DNA of 64,000 nucleotides from Adiantum capillus-veneris (lineage: Eukaryota; Streptophyta; Polypodiopsida; Polypodiales; Pteridaceae), in assembly GCA_014529385.2 (NCBI GenBank), contig CM043957.1:87892381-87956380 (forward strand), written 5' to 3'. Below the pieces are notes generated by a model, which did not search any database, was not told where the DNA came from, and saw nothing but the letters and a program-made list of their open reading frames with translations. Position numbers and translations under genes: made by a program. Below are positions 22,140-34,018 of this stretch, piece by piece; position 1 is the stretch's first letter; every line of letters starts with the position of its first letter.

Positions 22140-24134
22140 CTCTGTAAAGGAGGACAACTCTGGGAAGATACGGGAAGAAGCCATGACAAGCCAAGAGAGA
22201 AGTAAGCAGGCGGAAACCTAAGTCCTGCAGGAAAAAGCTCGCAGAGTTGGAATTTTTTTCTCTCTGCAAGAAGTCGACACAAGACTTGGGATTCTCTGAG
22301 AAGGCAACAAGAGCATGATGCTCAAGAACCTAGAGAATCCAAGGAGCGGAATGCTTGAGATCCTTCAGAATCCAGAAAATATCCATGAACATCAATCCAT
22401 AACCATAGCCAAGAAATCCCATCATTCCGGGAAGGATATAAAGAAGGTCTTTAGAACTCTAAACACTCCGGTCAAGTTTGATACTTTTGACAGATGGGAA
22501 GATGTCCCACAAGCTAACGCTTTCATTTAACACTTTGAAGTTGCCTTTGCAAGCGGCAATTTCTGAAAAGCGTCGAAGGTGAGACATGTGACCAAACACC
22601 TCAAGGGGGATTGCAAGTACTTGGTGGTATACCAAAGCTTTGCAAGGAACTTACAACAAGACTTGGATTCAATTCAAGGCTGAATTTTCGGACAAATTTT
22701 TTTTTCCTCTACGCTTTGAGGGAGGCATTCAAGAAGATTGGGATTGGTTTGCCCAATAGGAACACGAGCGAGTCAGAGTAAGTAGTGGTTCACTCTTGCC
22801 AAGGTAGCTCCATTCTTGATCCTCTCTGAGGAAGGAAAGATGAACAAATTTAACGAAAGACTTTTGCCCGGATTTTGTAAACCCATCTGCAAGATACTTT
22901 GCAGCAGATGGTGGAGTCAGCAATAAAAGCTGAAAGTGTACACCTTGATGTCAATAGAATACAATCCCCGTAGTGGGACGAGAACCATTGAACACAGAAA
23001 CAACGAATTTTTGTTACCTCTCCTCGAAGGATACATTGCTATCCGGAGAAAGTTTGGAGTAAGGGAATTCAATCTAACTCTAGAGTTTTTGAATAGAAGA
23101 CCCTCAAACTTTAAGTGAGAGGGTAGGTCCTCTTGAGTTTTTGAATAGAAGACCCTCAAACTTTAAGTGAGAGGGTAGGTCTTTGATCAAAGTTAAATCT
23201 TTGAGGAACTCATCAACTGCATATTGCTTTTATGCACGAGATATGCATGTGTCTAACCAGGACAATCACTCTCGAGTATCTACGAGAGTAGGATCAATTT
23301 GAAACATTGTTTTCTGAGATGAATTGGTTTGCTCAACCATCCGGAAGGTCAACTATTGATCTCGTATCCAGTAGTTCACCAACAAATTACCTGCTACTGC
23401 GGGTAGGAAATTATCAAGGAACCATTTTGAGCTTACAAGCAAAGAAAAGCTTTCATTAAGCTTGAGTTCTCTTTAAGCCTACAGCCCTTACCCGGTAAGG
23501 GAAGATATAGTAGTGCTTTTCGCACAAGTGAAGGAATACTCTCTTTACGAGGGAAGGAACAAGCGACGACTACGGCCTATGATCAAGGAATCCAAGGATT
23601 AAAATCCTAGTTTATTTGATGAGCAGGTTTTGCTCTGAGATTGAGCCAAGGGATCGTCAGGTTGAGCATCTTCGCTCGAAGACATCGAGATTAATACTCT
23701 TGTGATTTGGGCATTCCCTATGTGGGAGGACACAAGAGGTTTAATGCCCTCTGGACTAACAGCGCACGATTATGCGCAAGGACGATACCTAGATTGATTT
23801 CTAGGAGGATTATTCTTCTCGGGATTGAGAAGGTGGAATTGAGTTAACAGGTTCTCGAATGAGGAAACTTCCGATCTGTTGGAAAGACGTGAATGACGAG
23901 CATGGCTTGTAACTTTAATGAAAGGTGAAGGATATCCTCGAGGTACTAGAGGAAAGACATGAATCAGTAAGTATTAAATTATTGAATTTTTGAATTTTTG
24001 TTTACTTGAAGTTCTCTTTTGAGAAAGGACTAGCTCAACTCACCCTTGAGCAAGATTTGGAATCTTTTCGGTTTCTCCCCGGCAGTTCAGTTGGACCTCT
24101 ACAGTTGAGGAGGACTGTTTATGAGTGAGAGGGA
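22140..24134 (+). pseudogene. Degenerate gag-like internal region
   Basis: Short plus-strand frames give a gag-like string: FDRWEDVPQANAFI (22480-22530), then HFEVAFASGNF and VRHVTKHLKGDCKYL in the next segments, similar in pattern to retrotransposon capsid regions. Stops and frame changes are frequent. A 53-bp unit with CCTCAAACTTTAAGTGAGAG is duplicated in tandem at 23080-23180. After about 23200 I see nothing coding. No protease, reverse transcriptase or integrase motif was found. Confidence 0.5.
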
Positions 24135-25615
24135 TATTGCTAAATTGGCTTTATCTGACAGAAAAATAATTCTAAATGAATTATTGGATTTATAAGTGAG
24201 AGGGTTTTCTCGCTTGGAACACCAAGAAAATAATTCTAAATGAATTATTGGAATTTTAAGTGAGAGGGTTTTTCTCACTGGAGACATCCGAGTACAAAGT
24301 ATCCCTAGTGCGTCATTCAAAGAAATGACGGGAGCACTGTGAACGGGAATATCTGTAAGGCCACCAAGAACGGGTACTTCTGATGCGTCACAAGGGATGG
24401 GTGACAGGGAGCATCAGTAAGAAGTATCCGACCATCCGGGAACGAACATCCCTGATGCGTCATAGGATGGGTGACATAGAGCATCGTGAAGGGGATTGTA
24501 CCGTAAGTTCGGTAGGAAAGGACTAGGTAATGGGTATTCCTGATGCGTCACAAGGTGGGTGACGGGTGCATCGGAAAGGGGATATCCATAGTCGAGAGGA
24601 AATCCGAACTGGAAAAGAGGAATACGTGTAAAGACGCAAGCACAAGAATAAAGATGGGTTCTGATAAGCTTTTCTTAAAAAGCGGAATATTTTAACGAGT
24701 TTTCCGGGAAGAGCAGACGCTTTCCCGTGAGGAATCTATGTTTGCATTGCATTCGTGCATGTGGTTGCATCCAGGGACGCCTGGGAAGTGTTGTGAAAGG
24801 CATTGTGTTTAACTTATAAGGTTTTATTGAGTTTTTGGGCAGGTTCATACCAATTTTAAAATATGCCGGCCTCCCACTTAATAAGTGGGCAACCACTTAG
24901 AAAATAAGCAACAAAACTAGCCAACGAATTCTCTCTCCCTATTTTGGGTAGGACAGCGCAACAAAAAAAAAAAACGGCCGCAATCTCTACGCGAGCAGCT
25001 ATTCGTGCCATGGCCAAGGAGCTATAAAAGCACCACATGCCCTCACTGAAAGGAAGTTACCAACGTCAGCAAGAGAAGACTCTGCCGCCAGATAACGCAA
25101 CAGATCGCGAGACTACGAAGCACGGAAGTCGCTTTTCCCATGCAAGAGCGGCAGGTATCTATTGTGGATTCGCCATACAAATTGTTGTCGCATGTTTGCG
25201 TGTGTGTTTGCAGGTACTTCATCGCGAAGGAGAAGCAAGAAGGCTTCGGCCTACGCTTGGGAATTCCGGAAACGGAATTCGGAAATTGTCTACAGAGTCT
25301 CAACTCCGAGTACAGACGGAAAAAGGATTGAGAGCTCGTCTCTCGGATTTCCCTTACGGGAAGGAACGACCATCGAGCCAAGGAATTAGAACGGAGGGGT
25401 TTTCTTCGGTTCTTGTGCTTGTAAAAAGATTCTCCCTAATAAAGAATTCTCTTTAAGGGGGGGGGACCAACCCATCTTCTGGTCCCAATACTGTGTCGAT
25501 CTTCTCACTCTCTCTCTATTTATTTCTCTCTCTATATCCTCTGGCTTCAGTATTAAGTGATAAATTCTATTTATCCGAGTATATTTTATATTGTTATGCG
25601 CTCCCGTTTGTGACA
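24135..25615 (+). repeat. 3' LTR (1.48 kb)
   Basis: Near-identical to 20634-22110, including the three hairpins. The first dinucleotide is TA instead of TG. Confidence 0.9.
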
Positions 25616-26524
25616 AGAATAGTGGCACTGTAGTGCAAGTCAGGTTCCAGTAGTATCCAAACTTCCACACCTAAAGCAAGACCTGCAAAGTGCCCCATTT
25701 GAAAGTGACTAATGTGACGTATAGTGCTTCCAGCCAGAAGGCAAAGTTGCCCACTTCAACCCATGCCTTTAGACATTATGGCGTTTCAAGCTCTAAGAGT
25801 CTTGGCATTGCAATGGACAGAACCTGCATCATCCACATGTCGACAAACAACGGGAGCTTATTTAAGTAGCTGATCCTTCTTCCATAAGCCATAAGTACCT
25901 TATAAATTCCTTAGGCTTCCAAAAAAAACTCCTTTCATTGATTTCTTCACAGAAAAACATATACCTAGATGAATCCAGGATAAGCCCAGATTCACCCTTG
26001 AAGGAAAGTGCAAGGTGTAGACCCATGGTAGTCACCCACAACACGATATAACCATCAGCTCCATCATGCATAGTATTGACTAAATACCATGACATCCCCA
26101 CTAACGTTGTCAGTGCCCAATAGTGGGAGTAGAACTAGGTAGTAACATATGCTCCCCAACACAACACACACCACACGCACACACACATGAGCATACATCA
26201 ACACAAAGTTCAGCGTACTGAGTTTCTGTCATGACTCCAGAGATCAAGGGCAGACTCAGCCATAATGAAGCCTAGCACTAAAAGAAGCATGAAATCCCCT
26301 TGGGCAACATCAGCAACCAATCCTATCAAGACAAGGGTAGGACCGGGGGGAGCCACGGCCGATTAAGCATGAGAGTTCGAGGAGAGCTCAGGGGTCTCCT
26401 AAAGGTAGGCTAGGTAGCCTATAAGAGGAGTACAGTTGGGTGGAGAAGACATGCTTCACTTCCTTGGCTTCACATTGGTATCAAAGCAGGGGAGCTTGCG
26501 GAGACTCTTGCGTGAAGTTTGCAT

Positions 26525-26598
<74 letters not shown>
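25616..26598. other. Gene-free stretch, LTR remnant with primer binding site, CT tract
   Basis: No recognised gene. At 26330-26474 the sequence looks like the end of an LTR (ending GGCTTCACA), followed by a primer binding site TTGGTATCAAAGCAGG (26475-26490) of an otherwise missing LTR element. A CT tract (26527-26597) then runs into the truncated 5' LTR of chromovirus B. The minus-strand frame at 25862-26101 is not recognised. Confidence 0.6.
26527..26597. repeat. (CT)n microsatellite, 71 bp
   Basis: An uninterrupted CT dinucleotide tract followed by a short CA tract. It sits at the junction between the LTR remnant and chromovirus B and has replaced the first bases of that LTR. Confidence 0.97.
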
Positions 26599-26606
<8 letters not shown>

Positions 26607-27153
26607 AACTGGTGACCGGACACACACACACTCCCTGCTGATAGGACTGCCCGGAACATGCGCCGCAAATGCGCTGACAGCCTGACACATGGCAGCCCGA
26701 ATTTTACGGCGCTGGAAACGCTGACAGTGCTGACGTGGCATTCCGTACGGAAATGCGTAGATTGTGCTGGCTGATTTACGCTGGCCAGCTTTTGGGGCTG
26801 AATGCTTTAAATTTTGAAAGCTTTTGGAAGACCTATTATTTTTGGGAACTTTGCTTTTGAGTTTGAGATTTTGGGGCTCTGCTTTTGGGCATCCCTTGTA
26901 CTTATAAATAAGTGGGCTAGGCCTCACTTCTCAGAGCATCTGGACACAGAGTCTGAGAGTGAGCGCCTGCCTGCTCTCTTGTCCTTTGAACACAGATTAA
27001 TATAAAAAGAAATACTGAAAGGGGTGCCAGTCTTTGGGGCCAATACCTCTGGGCACCAAACTACGCCGGGCCGTGTCAACTTTGTGAACTGTTGAAGTGA
27101 ATCTCTGTTGTGTCGCGGTAGAATCTTGACTTGGGGTGTCCAAGTTTGTTATA
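26599..27153 (+). repeat. 5' LTR of chromovirus B, left end altered
   Basis: It corresponds to 32104-32455 and to the copy A LTRs. The left end is merged with the CT/CA tract. The end and adjoining primer site carry C-to-T and G-to-A changes. Confidence 0.85.
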
Positions 27154-27208
27154 GTAGTATCAGAACGCGGCCGATTTCTCTTCTACCGGGAAATCTGATG
27201 CGGCACTT

Positions 27209-28740
27209 ATGGATTCCAACAAGAAACAGCATCTACGAATGCGGGAGGAGATCACGAAGAAGATTCTCATGAGCAAACAGAGGAAGAGTACGGCCCACCT
27301 AGGCCTACTCAATTCGAGATTGAAGAGATGGAATGTCGACAATTGGTTGACGAGGCAACAAAGCACATTAAAATTGCAAAGGATCCGAAATTTGCAAAAT
27401 TTTTGTCTCAGCAATCCATCGGAAAATTGCACACCCAGTGGCAAAAAGCCACAGAACCACCCATCAAACTGGCAATCAAGAACCCACCTTCTCCGAGGAT
27501 GTTTACAGAGCAAGAATTACAAGAGGTGGTTCAGACACAAATCAGCCAGCTTTTGGACGCAAACAACAAATCCAAAAAGCACAAGAAAGGAACTGACTTC
27601 CCGGGTTATTTGGGTCGTCAATCTTCTTTTACATCGGCAAGAAAGCAGAAGAAGCGTGTACGATTTGAAGGACTACCCAGTTCTTCTTCTTCTTCTGGCA
27701 GTTCTTCTAGCTCTTCTGACTCAAGCGAAGAAGACAGAAAAGCTAAAAAGCGAAGCAAAAAGCAAAGCTTCGAAAAGGGCAAGAAAAAGGCAAAGAAGCC
27801 TAGATTTCACCCAATTTCTCACAGTTCTACAGAGGAGTCATCCTCAGACAGTTTGGACTCCGACGATCACATGTTTTATGCAAAGAAGAAGCATTTTTAC
27901 AAAGCCAACCAATATGACTTCCTCGAAGATAAAAGCAAGAAAGTAAAAGAATTCAAAGAAGGTGGACAATCAATTAAGTTTTGACTCTTTTTCTGGATTC
28001 CGAGATGCTCCGAGGGCTTTGGCCTTCATTCAACAATTTGACATACTTTCTCTGGAGGGCATTACTCACAGCACTCCACGATTTGAAAGGCTACATCTTT
28101 CTTCAAGGGAAATGCTCGAACATGGTGGTCCACTCTTATTCTGAGGCAGGAAGCTCCAGTTAAATGGTTGAAATTCAATAGGCTCTTTATTTCTTCTTGG
28201 CTGACTCGAGAGTACGAACGAGGTATATGAACCGCTTGGAATCATCTTCAGATGACCAAGGGAGATTCTCTGAACGCTTATTGCGAGAGATTTTCGAACT
28301 CTTTTCTACCGACCTCTTCGTTTAAGGAACAGATAGAGCGGTTTTGCTGCGGACTTCCTACAGAGATCCGAGATTACTGCTTGGAACAAAAGTCAAATTC
28401 TATTCAAGAATTGAAGGGTCATGCGAAACAGGGTTTTGCGATACATTCGGGCAATTTGACTTACCCCACTCATGAGATCTTGACTCAGAGAACCCAACAT
28501 ACTTCTAACAATGAAAGTAGAAAGAGAGAGAGAGTTCCCAAGAAAAGAAAGACAAGGATACATGACCCCGGCTCACTCTTCGAGAGAGGGCCAATTACAT
28601 CAAAGAAGGGAAGTGTTTTGGATGCGAGGAACATGGGCACGTCTCCGTGAAGTGCCCTAGAAAGGCACAGCAAGAACAGAATGAAGACAGGCCAGAGAGT
28701 TCGAGGGCAGCTGAGGGACGTGGCAAAAAAGGCAAGATGA
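27209..28740 (+). pseudogene. Chromovirus B gag
   Basis: It starts at ATG 27209 (MDSNKKQ). A frame change near 27320 leads into the open stretch 27328-27984 with the basic and poly-Ser region. A stop follows GGQSIKF, the capsid region continues in other frames to 28300, and a further open part at 28252-28650 contains the area of the zinc knuckle (CEEHGHVSVKC near 28618-28650, in which one of the usual cysteines is changed). It reads uninterrupted through the point where copy A carries the solo LTR, which proves that insertion. Confidence 0.85.
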
Positions 28741-31458
28741 AAGCAGGACTGATTCCAGATTGCATGGGTACTGACCCAAGCACGATTGATGAAAGTATAG
28801 AACTTTGCCGAGCTTGGGGTAAAGTGAAAGATCAAGAAGCCTTGAGTTTCTTTGATGGAGGAGCCAAGGCCAACTTCATTTCACCTGAATTGGCGGCGCG
28901 GCTCGAGATTACACCCAATCGGATAGGACCACCAGCAGACGTAGTTCTAGCGGCACCCGGACGGGACATAGCCATTACACCAGTCATTGGCAAACTTTGG
29001 TTGCATTGTCAGGGGTATTTGGGGCACGAGGACTTTTACATAATGCCCTTGGAAGGTTGTGACGTCCTCCTTGGAGTCCCTTGGTACCATAAGAACAACG
29101 CCATGGTCGATTATCAGGCAAAGAAAGCGACATTGACAAATGAAAAGGGCCGAAAAATTGTGCTTGATGTGAAACTGAAGGGCGAGTCTGTCCCTATTGT
29201 ATCGGCTTCGGCTGTTTCCAAATTACTGAAATCCAATCTGTTTGTTTACTCGATCTATTTGAAAGAGTTAAATGATGAACATGGGACGAATATGTCTGAA
29301 CTTGATAAAGAACACCAAGATTTTCTCCACACTCATACCGATTGCTTTTCTGAGGGCCTGCCAGGCGAGTTTCCACCATCTCGTCCTGAGGATCATACTA
29401 TTGATCTAATACCTGGAAGCACACCACCGAACCAGCCACCTTACCGTGTGAGCCGAGCCAAGAATGAAGAGATTATGAACCAAGTGAAAGACCTCTTGTA
29501 AAAGGGTCTTATCCAGCCGAGTATTTACCTTACTGCTCTCCAGTGTTGTTGGTTTTAAAGAAAGACGGATCTTGGAGAATGTGCATTGATTATCGAGCTC
29601 TCAATAAAATCACCATCAAGAACAGATTTTCGATTCTAAGGATCGAGGATATTCTTGACAGATTACAAGGATCCTCTTGTTTTAGCAGGATCGATTTGAA
29701 AAGTGGATATCATCAAATCTGAATCGCGCCGGGAGATGTCTACAAGATAGCTTTTCGGACAAGCTTCGGTTTATATGAATTTTTGGTGATGCCTTTTGGC
29801 CTTACCAATGCTCCAGCGACTTTCAACCGAATGATGGATAGGACTTTCAGAGAAAACAGATCTTTTGTTGGCACTTTCTTTGATGACATTATAGTCTTCT
29901 CCAAGGATGAGGCAGAACATAGACATCATCTGCTGCTACTGGTCTTTCACGCATTGCGAGATCACAAGTTAGTAATCAATGCCAAGAAGAGTGAATTTTT
30001 CTTATCGGAGATACACTTTTTGGGACACATCGTCTCAGCAGCAGGAGTACAAATAGACCCGGCCAAGATTGAGACTATACGTGATTGGCCCGATTTGAAG
30101 AATGTTCATGAAGTTAGAAGCTTCTTGAGCTTATGGTCTTACAACCGGCGGTTTATTAGAAAATTTGCAGAGGTCGCTTCCCCTTTTGCATATTCTGACA
30201 CAAAAAGGAGTCCCTTTCTCGTGGGGACCCACAAAGGTGACTGCCTTTCAGACTTTGAAAGAGAAATTGACTACGGGACCAGTTTTGACTTTGCCGGATT
30301 CGCAAAAGTCATTCGAAGTATATTGTGATGCTTGTGGTCGTAGTCTGGGTGCGGTCTTAATGCAAGAAGGCCATGTCATTGCCTATGAGAGCCGATTGTT
30401 TTCAAGGCCGGAATTGACAGCACAGATTTATGAGAAAGAGTTTTTGGTGGTTATCCATGCTCTTACTCAGTGGCGAATTACCTACTCGGAGCCGATTTGA
30501 CGATCTTCACTGATCATCAAAGTTTATGCTACTTCTTGTCACAGAAGCAGCTTTCGCAAAAGCAAACGCGGTGGGCTAACATTTTCTCACATTTCACTTG
30601 GACAGAAGAACTTGGTGGCAGATCCTTTGTCCCGGAAGCCGTTAGTCTTGGCTATTTCCGCGATTCATCATAGAAGCTTCGAGGACATGGTCGATCTATA
30701 GGCCACATATCCAGATTTTTCTGATGTATTCACTCAAATACAGAATAGGGAGGTAGTAGCGGGATATTCCATACGGGATGGCTACTCGATGAAGAAAATG
30801 ATGTTGTGCATTACATAGCCATTGAAGGAAAAGGTTCTAACCGAATGCCATTGTCCACCATTTACAGGTCACCGCAGCATTGATACCACCTTGAAAGGTG
30901 TGGAGCGTTACTTCTTTTGGCCGACCAGTACACGAGGGACTTGACACTGCTTTTGCCAAGGTCCGGGAGGCTTTAGCGAAATCTCAGGAAAGACACAAGA
31001 AGACAGCAGATTGACACTGTCACGATTTGAAATTAAAGGAAGACGATTGGGTGCTCTTACGTTTTGAGAAGGCACGCCTACGAAAGAAAAATGGAAAGGA
31101 GCGGCTTTTTCCAAAGCTTAGCATGACATACTATGGACCTTTCCAGATAAAAGAAAAGATAAACGATGTCTCCTTTAGATTGAAGCTGCTCGATACTTGG
31201 AGAATTCACAATGCTTTTCATGTGAGTCTCTTGAAGCCTTTTAAAGGCGATGTGCCCGATGATGGGGAGCCAGATGAGCAACCCGAAGTGGAGGAAAGCG
31301 AGGAGATCCTCATTCCAGAACAGATATTGGCACATAAAGATAGAAAGATTATAGGTAGAGTGATTAGGCGGTCCTTGGTTAAATTCAAGAACTATCCTGC
31401 ATTGGATGCGAAGTGCATGGAGGAGGAGGACCTAGCAGATACTCCTCAGATTGTGTAA
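28647..31458 (+). pseudogene. Chromovirus B pol, integrase core deleted
   Basis: 28647-29501 is open with protease motif SFFDGGAKANFIS, ILGVPWYHKN-like loop and the linker to reverse transcriptase. A stop follows KDLL. The reverse transcriptase continues with a frameshift near 29530 and a stop in SGYHQI, then is open at 29783-30328 ([25 protein letters not shown]). RNase H is at 30165-30500. Sequence equal to copy A 9760-10390 is missing at 30920-30924. The last open part, 31027-31458, carries the linker and chromodomain. The final stop is a TGT GTA A change shortening the C-terminus. Confidence 0.88.
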
Positions 31459-32103
31459 CTTTACCTTGAAGCATTCGGTTTAGCATAGTCTACTCCGATA
31501 GAACCCCGATTTCAGCATGGGTGAATCTAGTGCAACGGGCATGCACAAGAGGGGAGTCGCTCCGCTCCTTTGCCAACAGATTACCCTAATTTTTGATATA
31601 GAGTCACTGATGTCCCTTTGGGTTTCAAGGATACTGCTGGGCTGACAATATTCTGTTGTATGACTTTATGAACTGGAATTCCCGAAAATGAAAATGATAC
31701 TGATTGATTTGTCCTTGACTTGTTTGAGTGCAGGAACTGAAAGACGAAATGACTACAACATTTCAGTCTCATAACTCTCTATAGACATGATTGCAATATG
31801 GATTAGTTAATCGGGCATCTGTGAGGTCCCGACTCGATCTAGATGCAATTACTAAATATGTTGCCAATTAATCATGGTCTGAGATTTGGAATGAATTTGA
31901 ATGTGATTTGTCATGTGATGTCCTGTGATGTCAAGTGATGTCCTATGATCTACGGTGATGTGACTATCGATTGGTACATGTGCTAGATGTGTTGTGCCTA
32001 GTGCGTCAGTACTAATAGTCAGTGTCTACTAAGAGAGTTTATGGCCTCTGTCTGTTTTGCAGGCGTAATCGAAGGCGATTACAATTCTTTCAAGAGGGGG
32101 GTA

Positions 32104-32455
32104 TGTCACAAATTGGTGACTGGACCCACACACACACCCTGCTGATAGGACTGCCTGGAAAATGCGTCGCACATTGTGTTGACAGCCAGCCTGACACATG
32201 GCAGCCCGAATTTTACGGCGTTGGAAACACAGACAGTGCTAACGTGGCATTCCGTACGGCAATTGCGTAGATTGCGCTGGCTGATTTACGCTGGCCAGCT
32301 CTTGGGGCTGAATGCTTTAAATTTTGAAAGCTTTTTGAAAGACCCATTATTTTCGGGAACTTTGCTTTTTGAGTTTGAGATTTTGGGGCTCTGCTTTTGG
32401 GCATCCCTTGTACTTATAAATAAGTGGGCTAGGCCTCACTTCTCAAAGCATCTAG
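32104..32455 (+). repeat. 3' LTR of chromovirus B, truncated
   Basis: It begins TGTCACAAATTGG after the purine tract AAGAGGGGGGTA and stops inside the R-like segment (AAAGCATCTAG), where an LTR in the opposite direction begins with its exact terminus. Confidence 0.88.
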
Positions 32456-32910
32456 TGTAACAGACGACACTCCAAGTCGAGATTCTACCGCGACACCACA
32501 AAAATTCACTTCAAAACAGTTCACAGTTCACAATTGATTCGACACTGGCCCGGCGGAGTTCCGTGCCTAGAGATATTGGCCCCAAAGACTGGCGCCCCTT
32601 TCGGTATTTCTTTTTGTATTAATCTGCAACTCAAAGTACAAGTGAGTGGGAGGCTCTCACTCTCAGACTCTGCGTCCAGATGCTCTAAGAAGTGGGAAAC
32701 CTGCCCACTTATTTATTCATTACAAGGGATGCCAAAAGCAGAGCCTCTAAAAGCTGCCCATAAAAAAGCTGCCCCAAATATAGGCTTACAAAGCAACCTT
32801 TTAATAATAAAGTTCCCTTTCTCTCTCTCTTGCTAAATAGCGTGTAATAAAGCAAGTCCAAAAGCTGCATAGAAAATTCAGCCAAAAAGAAGAACGTCCG
32901 TACACTGCTT
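32456..32910 (-). repeat. Inverted, divergent chromovirus LTR
   Basis: The plus strand reads TGTAACAGACGACACTCC, the reverse complement of an LTR end. Reading leftwards from about 32910, the minus strand gives the family's landmarks: GGCATCCCTTGTA, AAATAAGTGGGC, AGAGCATCTGGACGC, AGAAATACCGAAAGGGGCG and the terminal TCTGTTACA. Its other end is cut and joins a fragment of another LTR family. It meets the truncated plus-strand LTR without spacer, giving tail-to-tail LTRs. Confidence 0.85.
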
Positions 32911-33255
32911 TCAGATTTCAGCCCGTCTCATCGTCATCCTCATTGTCGTCAACATCGTCGGCAAGTCCATTGCATTGTAGAGATTTGTGCAATCAATAGT
33001 AGACCGCTCTCGCCATAGAGAGTGGGGACCTTCGCAGGAGGGTTTTGACAACATTCTAGTGTCGTATTCTTCTCTCTCTATCTCTCAATCTCATGCACCT
33101 TCATTCACGGTGTTCACCGCTTTGTTTGTGTCCATTGCACTCTCTCACTAAAGGAACCGAAGGCTCTCCCTTCCGTAAGTAAAAGGAACCCTTGAACACA
33201 GTTCGGAGCACTCATCTTGAGCAAAGTTCAACATTCACTTCCGCTGCACCTTACA
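32911..33255 (+). repeat. LTR fragment of the 42-46 kb family
   Basis: It matches the last 340 bp of the LTR at 42096-43314, including CAATAGTAGACCGCTCTCGC and the exact 3' end CTGCACCTTACA. The 5' part is missing. Confidence 0.85.
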
Positions 33256-33672
33256 AGTTACAACAAGCTAACTCCTACTTCGAGGGTTTAGGAGAGCCTA
33301 GGAAGTGTTTTGGCACCCTTGTGAGACTGTACGCAAGACGTGCATGTCCAAGCACTTTAAAGTAATTGCATACCCTCTAATTCCACATGAGCACAAGAAG
33401 TATCTGCTAGGTGTAGGCATTGGGGCGTATTTGCATAGTCTAGCATCAATATCCCGGCCTAGGTAGTTTAGCATGTGAAGCACCTCTTATTGATAAGTCA
33501 TTTATCAATAATAAATAAGTGTCCATTGCCCAGCTTAGAAGTCGTGGGCTTTTATTTGACACTGCTTGACCCAACCTGGCTTCCTATATAAGTGACCCCT
33601 AGGCACTCCATTCATTCATAAGTTAGATCGATCAGTATAGTACCAAGGACAGCATGCCTTGGCGTTTTGCCA
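33256..33672 (+). repeat. Related LTR, left part (split by element at 33673-36609)
   Basis: It aligns with the first half of the 42-46 kb family LTR (GCACCCTTGTGAGACTG, ATGTCCAAGCACTTTAAA, CTTATTGATAAGTCATTTATC, TATATAAGTGACC) but is clearly divergent and lacks the first 35 bases. It is interrupted at GCGTTTTGCCA and resumes at 36615. Confidence 0.75.
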
Positions 33673-33943
33673 TGTTAGAGTTCACCGCTCTGCTGCTTCA
33701 CACAGGTCTAGGGCACTTCCTTATACGGCTAGTGTCTCCAAGCTGGCCACCCATAGTTTAGGTTGTACCTTGTCCGGCCGCCCGAGTTTGGGGGTGGCCG
33801 CCCACTTGAGTTGGGCGCCCCCTTGGGCACTCCTATATATGGGGCCAGGGGGGTACCCATTTCATATAGACTGACACATTGTACAGGTTTTATGCTCTAG
33901 TAGTCAGACTGATCGCCCCCTCTTCCCCACAATAGCGTTTTGT

Positions 33944-33945
<2 letters not shown>

Positions 33946-34015
<70 letters not shown>
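33946..34015. repeat. (CT)n microsatellite, 70 bp
   Basis: Uninterrupted CT tract within the LTR. The other LTR of the same element has 52 bp at the same place. Confidence 0.97.

Positions 34016-34018
<3 letters not shown>

Larger units (their letters stand above)
20634..25615 (+). mobile_element. LTR retrotransposon with 1.48-kb LTRs, non-autonomous
   Basis: Direct repeats at 20634-22110 and 24135-25615 are nearly identical and end GTTTGTGACA. The left copy starts TGTTGCTAA; the right starts TATTGCTAA, a G-to-A change of the LTR end. The primer binding site TGGTATCAGAGC (22112-22123) follows the left LTR and the purine tract GAGTGAGAGGGA precedes the right LTR. Only 2.0 kb lies between them and it contains a degenerate gag and no reverse transcriptase, so the element needs proteins from elsewhere. 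The flanking bases GGAGT and AGAAT differ by two G/A changes and may be a decayed target duplication. Confidence 0.92.
26599..32455 (+). mobile_element. Ty3/gypsy chromovirus, copy B
   Basis: Same family and order as copy A. The 5' LTR (about 26599-27153) lacks its first bases and its end reads GTTATA instead of GTTACA; the primer site reads TAGTATCAGAAC instead of TGGTATCAGAGC. Gag, protease, reverse transcriptase, RNase H and chromodomain are recognisable. About 630 bp, including the integrase core, are missing at 30920. The 3' LTR begins at 32104 and is cut at 32455 where an inverted LTR starts. The LTR sequence differs enough from copy A in its first 150 bp to be a subfamily. Confidence 0.9.

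Noticed and set aside
26456-26927. Frames with Arg/Glu or Leu/Ser repeats
   Set aside because: They are translations of CT/GA microsatellites. The same holds for frames at 33890, 36484, 48980-49321 and 57781-58450.
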